NCBI GenBank assembly: GCA_018105865.1
Contig: CM030833.1
Coordinates: forward strand, 30,306,640-30,370,639
Direction: 5' to 3'
Length of the DNA stretch: 64,000 nt
Origin: Metaphire vulgaris
Lineage: Eukaryota; Annelida; Clitellata; Crassiclitellata; Megascolecidae
Numbering within the stretch: the first letter of the stretch is position 1; every line of letters starts with the position of its first letter. Below the pieces are notes generated by a model, which was not told where the DNA came from, did no database searches, and saw only the letters and a program-made list of their open reading frames with translations. The translations under genes were made by a program, and so were the position numbers. Positions 45,929 through 64,000 of the stretch are shown in pieces.

Positions 45929-45962
<34 letters not shown>

Positions 45963-46338
45963 TCGTCATCATCGTCATCATACTATCATGAAAACAATGC
46001 CACGAAAACATTGTCAAATTGACGATAGAATTTGATGACAAAATATCATCAGAGCAGTGCCTCACGGCTAATGCAAAGAGCAAAAGATTTAGGTGATCAC
46101 GTGATTATATGATTAACATTGTGTTGTCTACTGCGCAACAGCGATTGACTATGTTTGTCGTCGTCGTCGGTTAATGCATTTTCTTCTCTCTTTCGTCGTC
46201 GTCGTCGTCGACATATCAGATTGTTAACTGAAACAGGATCACGGCCATTTGTACGAACGATCGTAGACTCCACTTTGCAATTTCAGTTCGTCCGCTTATT
46301 TCTATACTGCTCTTCATTTACTATTAAATCTTTTTTAT

Positions 46339-46371
<33 letters not shown>

Positions 46372-46581
46372 CTCTCGTTTTAGGCATCATATTTGTGACT
46401 CTTTCTTTGCTTCCTTCCTTCTTTTTTCTATTATTCTTTTGCTTCTTATCTCTGGTTTTCCGTCTTTCCCCAAATCCTTTGTCTTCCCTTCTCTCTTCCC
46501 TTCTTCTCTTTTTCTTCTTTTCTCCTTTATTTCGTTTTTTCGGTCTTTGCTTCTCCCTCTTGCTTTGCTTTCTTCTTTCGG

Positions 46582-46643
<62 letters not shown>

Positions 46644-47753
46644 ATTCTCGCGATTTCTTTCTCATTTGATTACCTGATCTGACATTTTTCATCCCTCGTC
46701 ATTTCGCTCAGTTTTTGCCAATATTCGGATAAATAAGGCGGGGTTATTGGCATCGCGCCTTGAATAATCTTCATTTATTTTCAAATCTTATCTCAAATTG
46801 CATTTGATTTCTTCTTTCTTCTGTCCAACCAACGACAAAAATTACTCTTGAGACCTTCAGGATAACGCATCGAAAATTATTCCGCGTACAAAAAGCACGT
46901 AAAGTACTTATCTGCGAACAAATTCATTTCTAAATCCAATTTCCCGCCACAGTCGCAGACGACAGCGTGTCCCCGGTCTAACCGGGAATTTTGAACCTAG
47001 GCACTTGTCTCTTTGAATTCGCTTCTGATTCTAACGAGAGCGATACGGACAATCCTGCCATCAACATTGGGGGGGGAAGAATTTTTTAAAGTACGCCCAC
47101 CCATAAATATGTAAAAGATCTAGTGATGACCTTTTTTGCTTGTCAGACTTTTTATATAGAGTTTTAGGACGCTTAAGAAGCACGAAAATCTAGTGACGGT
47201 CTTTATCCCATTAAAGTGGCAAAGAAGATCTTAAAACATGGGGGGAATAAATGATACTTTATCCCCTCACTAATTATTGGGGACCGTCCCCCGCCGTCCC
47301 CCCGTGATCTACGCCCCTGGGGACAGATGGTGGCACAAAGATATAGAAACAAGAACATTAGGAATCCATCCAATCGAAAGAAATCGCCGATTTCTATAGC
47401 GCCACTTCATAATGCATGGAAGAATTATGTGAAGAGGCATCAACTCCTAATCGCATAAGAAACAAGTCAAATCCAAGATATCAGCTGGTGGGTGGGTGGG
47501 TGGGTGGGTGGGGTGTGGTGGGGGGGGCTAAGATGCCGAGGAGATACGGAAGAGAAGACGCATAGGATGAAGACGTCAGATGGGCGATAATGGGGGAAAC
47601 GACGAACGACCTGACGACAATTTAGACATTTCACGGCCGTCAGAAGCGAAATTGCCATCTAAATCAACTGCCAGAAGATGTATCGATTATCATTCCAACT
47701 GTTTCTCGTATCTTTCCACAGAAGTCAAAGCGATGTTTCCGTTTGAATTCTCC

Positions 47754-47785
<32 letters not shown>

Positions 47786-48933
47786 CGCGGTGCGAAAAGC
47801 CGGCCAGAGCAAGCAAAACAAGGATAAATCGCACGGGTTCTTGTAATCCGGGCATCATCTGTGCGCCGAACATCAAATCGAAGACCTTAGGGAACGTTGA
47901 TTACAAGACGACCAGACTCAACAAGCGATTGAATAATTAGAAACAGTTGTTTTATAAAGAAATCGATTCTTTGTGGTCCATGTTTCGAAGGACACAGGCT
48001 CAAGATGTATCCGTTATTAGGAAGATAGGAAGAGACCTCCTCCTCCCAAAGGAAAACTCACTCGAACCACAGCGATAGGACGCATGTCTCGAGCAGGAAT
48101 GAAAACTACGGAAGCTCGTTTAAGACATTCATTCTAGCATTTTCTAGAATTTGAAAATCCGCAAATAAGTTTAACGCTTGAGATTCCGGTCAGTGGGAGA
48201 AAATATTCAATCGTTTAATTATGCCAGATAAGTCAATTAGACAAAGCTAAAAACCCATCGTGAAATTTACCCCTTGTTACCCCTTGCTATGTATAGAGTC
48301 GACCATTGGGTGGGGGAGAGTTTAGTCAGTAGGCAGTGACCAGGAATTTGCCCCATTTTATTGAGTGCTGCCTGGCAAAAATAGAGTGCAGGAAATATCA
48401 ATGGCTTAAAATGTGTTAATTCTGCTGTCAAATTAATTAGCGTCTGACAGGTTAATCCTTTTAGTTATTTTTCTTGCCGTTAATTAATTTAATCTGGTCT
48501 ATAATAAGTTACAGTGAGGAGCTGAGTAAGGGAATCGCTGAACTGGGGGTGGAACAAATGAGAGTATATTTGAAGAAGACGAAGAGACTTCGCCTCGTAC
48601 TGTTTGCGTTAACGAATTATTCATTTCCAATAATTCTTGGCGCGTCAGGACGTAGAAAGAGCACATAATTTACATCAGCGACTCCGCACAACAGAGCGAT
48701 TCCTATTGATTGATTATCGATTGACAAATGCAAAACGATTTCCTGCGCGTCTCGTCTGCCTTCGTCGAAGTAGTCCCTTTCTCTGACGGAGTCCCTCTCT
48801 CCTAATCTAAGGAGCGCTGAAATGGTAATGCCTTGCAAATGCCGTAATAACGGTTAAGAGAAAGAACGCCGACTCCCTTGGTGCTCCTGCATTGATCGCC
48901 ACCTTTGACATTTTCTACTCATTAATCATTCAA

Positions 48934-48935
<2 letters not shown>

Positions 48936-49011
<76 letters not shown>

Positions 49012-49021
49012 TATATATATA
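48936..49021. repeat. (AT)n microsatellite
   Basis: About 40 AT units with one break. Confidence 0.97.
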
Positions 49022-49143
49022 AGTTATAAAAGATCTATATATGTAACTTTGTGTTCCGTTTAATTAACGACTTCGACGATTTAGCCAATAAACAAAGCAC
49101 TGAATTGAATGTTGCAAGAAAATTTATAACAGAAATTACTTCC

Positions 49144-49149
49144 CTTCTT

Positions 49150-49246
<97 letters not shown>
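49144..49246. repeat. (CTT)n then (ATT)n microsatellite
   Basis: CTT units to about 49178, then ATT units. Confidence 0.96.
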
Positions 49247-49247
<1 letters not shown>

Positions 49248-50707
49248 ACTCGTAATATATTTTATTTGGTTCGTAGGTTAGTTAGTTAGTTATTTACTTA
49301 CCGTGTAAAAAGTATTCTGGTCAGTAGGCATAGATCACGCGTTTTCATTTTCCATGTTTTCATGCTGGACACAGTGGACAGTGGACATTCTGTTGAAAAT
49401 TTTCCTAATTCTTGATTGCTGACGTCAGCAATTTTCATTGCCAATATTTCGTGAGTCATACTCAACAATATGAAAAGAATCAGATGAATCTGCTTCTACG
49501 AAACCTAATAAAAGAGATGAGTTCTTAATCTATGCAGCATCAGTCAACCAATCAGGAACGTTATTTGATTTTAGTTTCACCGGATATGACGTCATCGCGT
49601 CGCCGCCGGATGTTGTTGACCCAGAGAACGCCAATTACATTTAAGTAATTCGACTGATTTCCCTCAAGAGCCGCAATTATATGGGTGGGGGGCACCCATT
49701 ACCCTGCCCTATGTCCACATCAAGGACTTCTGCTTAATATAGGGCGCCTATTTTTAGGAAGTCGTGGCCAAACTGTTGTATGTCCCTCTCCTCGAATAAA
49801 ATCATGGCCGAAATTAAAGAGTTGGGAAAACGATTCTCTAAAATATGATCGAAGACAAAGTTTGAAGGAAGCGGGGGGAAGGGGGGTTGTTGTTCCGCTG
49901 GGTCCCATGCTGTCATTCTAATTCAGTACTATGGAGGAGAAGCTCAAACAATTTTGCACCATCCCAAGCAATCTATGGATCTGTGGCGGGTCGCATTGGC
50001 ATTTTGAAATTATGGGAATCATTCATTTCGTCCTACAATGTATGTGAAAACAAGCAGTCGCGTAAATTTAGCAGATAATAAATTGGTGCACTGCAGTGTC
50101 AAGTATCGCTCTCTGATAATTCACAGAAGTCTCTCTAAATGGCGCGAAAGTTTTAGGCGCCATTAGACTGACGTCGAATCCCGTTGTCTTTGATAGAATC
50201 GGGGCGAGGCAGAGAGGGTCCTCCAGTGACCAATTAATCGCCAGCATTTCGTGTTTTCCCACACACATTGGAATGTCGTCTTGACATGCGGGGTCATCGT
50301 GAGGTCAAAGGTCAAAGCACGTCTCTGCAAGGAGGTCCGTGGTAGTGTTCGTCTGTTATCCAATCAAGAATCAGGGTCATAGGTCAAAGGGGAGAGTTTC
50401 AAAAGGCAAAATAATCGAATGAAGTCACGTTCTCATTCGACGTCACGTGATCTGACGCAAATAGAAATAAGAAACATAACAACAACCAAAGGAGAACCAA
50501 ACCCTTTTCCTAACTTAAATTCACCGATCCAGCACTAAAGCCCCCCCAAAGTACCGTTTGCTTTGGCACATTAGGCCAGTGCCCACGGGTTCATGGGTCA
50601 AATTGGTCAATCATCGATGGGTCATATGGTTCAGGAGTCAATGACGCTTTGATATACAAGGCTTTGATAATAAAAAAATAGCCACCTGTCTAAATCGCCT
50701 GACAGAC

Positions 50708-50741
<34 letters not shown>

Positions 50742-50991
50742 AAACCTCGGCGCAGAGCAGTTGCCGTTCTAGCGAGTGTTTTGTCGTCCAGTGTCTACGA
50801 ATGATGACCTCTTCCTTGCATTGTGTTTCTTCTAGGGAATCTAGGGGTTGGTAAATCAGTCTTAAAACTTTGGTCACACGCCTTTCCTTCTGGATCTTTT
50901 GATCACTTCTGCCATTAAGCTCTCGATCTCCGCAGCGGAGGGGAGGAAGGGGGTGGAAAACCTTCGTAAAATCGAATCCTGATAATCACAA

Positions 50992-51682
50992 TTTATAATA
51001 ATTACTTCGCTGCGTGAGAGAAGCCAATGGAAGGCCTGTTTAACAGTGGGTGTATAGATATGCAAAAATCTCAGCGACTTGAAGACATTCTAAGACAAAA
51101 TCCACATTTTCCTCTTGTTCCATCTTCATTGTTTTAAAAATTGCAAGAATAATCAATAATATCATTCTCAATTTCTATCTAGAGGGTTCGAAATAGAGCA
51201 CCTCCCAGCCATTTCATACTACACACTAACGCCATTGACTGTACGAGAACGGGGGACATCAACTGCATGAAAGTCTTGCCGAATATCTTGTGGAATGCCT
51301 AGTAGAGCGATCGAGGAAAGAGCCGCGTATTAAAATATCTGGTTCATTATACAACAGGTTTTATAGACAAAACAAACTTTATAATTAATTCACTGTGTGA
51401 GAGAAGCCAATGGAAGGCCTGTTGAACATAAGGTTTATAGGCCCTAGATATGTAAAAAAATCTATTCGATTTGAAGAAATTTTCCGACAAAATCCACATT
51501 TTCCTCTTGTTCCTTCTTCATTGCTTTAAACATTGCAAGAATAATCAATAATATCATTCTCAATTGTCATCTACAGGGTTCGAAATAGAGCACCTCCCTG
51601 TCATTTCATACTACACACTAACGCCATTGACTGTGCGAGAACGAGGGACATCAACTGAATGAAAGTCCTGCCGAATATCTTG
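50992..51682 (+). repeat. Direct duplication, two copies of about 300 bp
   Basis: Copies at 50992-51291 and 51378-51682 share long blocks, including 'gagagaagccaatggaaggc', 'aaaatccacattttcctctt' and 'catactacacactaacgcca'. The offset is about 386 bp, with roughly 85 bp of unrelated spacer. No coding potential seen. Confidence 0.9.
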
Positions 51683-51884
51683 TCATGAAATGATTAGAAA
51701 TGGATCGAGCAAACGCAGAGTGGTGACTTTACTAGCCATTTTTGTAATAATTTTGCATAATTGAATTAATATGAATAATTTTCATAGTATTACTAACAAA
51801 TTTCTGTCTACTTAGGTCTTAGTAACACGTATTGTTCGTATTAAAGTTTGTTCTTAGTTTATTTGTTTATTATTAGGTTTATTC

Positions 51885-51933
<49 letters not shown>

Positions 51934-52621
51934 TAAACATTACCATTAAATGCTACTACTTTTTATGCAACTTGTCACGAATTTGATTATTAAACATTAA
52001 ATGCTCAACGTGAATTTTATGTTAACTTGTTTCTTTGCTATAGTTCTTTACGTGAACTAATCCCAGTCTTAATAAAATTATATTCGATGTACAGTGGAAT
52101 CTGAATAATTTAGATTGATGTAGCCTATATAAACAGTTTACATTAATGAGAATCGAATACATCGCATTGATAATGCAAAGTGGTCGGCAGTATAGTGAGG
52201 CTAAGAATAGCATTAAGATGGTTTTACCGCAGTAACCTTTATAATGACAAATGCAAATGATATCAAAATAGACAACAAGGAAGTTAATTTTACCATCTGA
52301 TTTTTCTCTGGTCACTTCTTCCACGACTACCGTAATAATTGTCAATTATGGCAGACTCAAACAATGATGATGATGATGACGACGACAAAAACCGATGATG
52401 ATGACGACGACGACGCCCGTTACTGATGGTCATGTAATCGTCACGAGCAGAAAACTTAGAAAATAATTTTCTTGAAGCAGTGACAACTTTTCGACTGATT
52501 TCTACGCTGCTCCGCTTTAAGACTTCCGTTCGACAAACGACGTCGCCTTCTCCTACCCCCCCACCCTCCACCCCCACCCCCACCCCACCCACTGCTAACT
52601 CCCTCCCATTCAACTGGTTCG

Positions 52622-63203
<10,582 letters not shown>

Positions 63204-63217
63204 CTAAACACAAAACG

Positions 63218-63361
63218 AGCGCTATATAAAGAGCACAAAGAATGGGAATAAGCAGCAAAACCATAATGTAAATGAATGGCCGGGGTGGTGGTATATATAT
63301 AGTGGTTCTCACACAGAGCAGATCCTACTGAACCACCCTAAATCCTGTTGTTATTATTATT
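63218..63361 (+). repeat. Dispersed SINE-like repeat with short TTATTATTA tail
   Basis: 'gcgctatataaagagcacaa', 'gcaaaaccataatgtaaatg', 'gtggttctcacacag', then TTG and TTA triplets. Same order as at 7361-7537. Confidence 0.65.
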
Positions 63362-63681
63362 GTAATTTATTTATTTGCTATTAAATTGTGTGGTCCACTA
63401 GTTTAAGAACCTTGGGGCCATCGTGGGCGTAGCCAGAATGTTTGATTGGTAGACATTTGGAAGCGTTGGGGAAGGGAAGGCTTCAACTTCTCTTGCTTAC
63501 GAGCTGCGCTATAAAAATATAATTGCGTCATTCATAAGTAACGTGCATCATTATCTATATGCAATAACAAAGATCAACGCGCAGGTTAAAACACAGGTGC
63601 TGTATAATTTTTATTGTGTCCAAGATCCAGTCTACTGTTGCTGTCGGTGGATTTGGAGTATTAAAATTGGTGCTATTAAAC

Positions 63682-63723
<42 letters not shown>

Positions 63724-63732
63724 GTTAGTGGT

Positions 63733-63955
<223 letters not shown>

Positions 63956-64000
63956 ACAGTTAGTGATAATAATAATAGAAATTGTTGGTTGTATGTAAAT

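Larger units (their letters stand above)
45456..52621. other. Intergenic region, K2P gene to ADAM10 (convergent genes)
   Basis: No gene recognised. It contains a (CCA/TCA)n run near 45924-45988, (TA)n at 46346, (CT)n at 46594-46640, GGTG repeats near 47489, (AT)n at 48936-49021, (CTT)n/(ATT)n at 49144-49246, (GTT)n at 50709, a direct duplication at 50992-51682 and (TTA)n at 51891. The short open frames have no family features. Confidence 0.6.

Overview
Metazoan nuclear DNA from an intron-rich, probably marine, invertebrate. The genes are split into short exons with GT-AG introns, the space between exons is full of tri- and dinucleotide microsatellites, and there are several families of small hAT-type transposons with 8-bp target duplications. 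At least one U12-type intron is present, which argues against lineages that lost the minor spliceosome, such as Caenorhabditis-type nematodes. I cannot name the species or phylum from the sequence.

Layout, left to right. (1) Positions 505-1298, minus strand: the first two coding exons of a CRAL-TRIO lipid-transfer protein whose 3' end lies beyond the left edge. (2) Positions 2606-31728, minus strand: four head-to-tail glycoside hydrolase family 1 (beta-glucosidase/lactase-like) genes, called A to D here from left to right. B, C and D have intact frames (496, 520 and 541 codons), both catalytic glutamates and signal peptides. A has all eight core exons but two single-base frameshifts and no visible signal peptide, so I call it a likely pseudogene. 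An extra, decayed copy of exon 7 lies inside the last intron of A. (3) Positions 33744-44897, plus strand: a two-pore-domain potassium channel in two exons, split at the conserved GYG intron of pore 1, with a one-base deletion just after the filter. (4) Positions 52622-63203 and probably beyond the right edge, minus strand: an ADAM10/Kuzbanian metalloprotease-disintegrin. Twelve exons can be placed with confidence (one more is tentative), and one junction is a U12-type AT-AG intron.

The genes look like an ordinary eukaryotic neighbourhood, not an operon. The GH1 array suggests local amplification of secreted glycosidases, for digestion or defence. GH1-D and the K+ channel are divergent across a 2-kb gap, and the channel and ADAM10 are convergent across 7.7 kb.

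The least ordinary signals are: the U12 AT-AG intron in ADAM10; a GC-AG intron in GH1-D; a signal-peptide-splitting intron in GH1-C and D that B lacks; three single-base frameshifts in otherwise conserved exons; a C-run-studded exon-7 fossil; a swarm of hAT MITEs with clean target-site duplications; and a telomere-like CCCTAAAAA array in the last intron of ADAM10. I see no convincing new multi-gene system. Exon borders were found by hand from family alignment, reading frame and splice sites.
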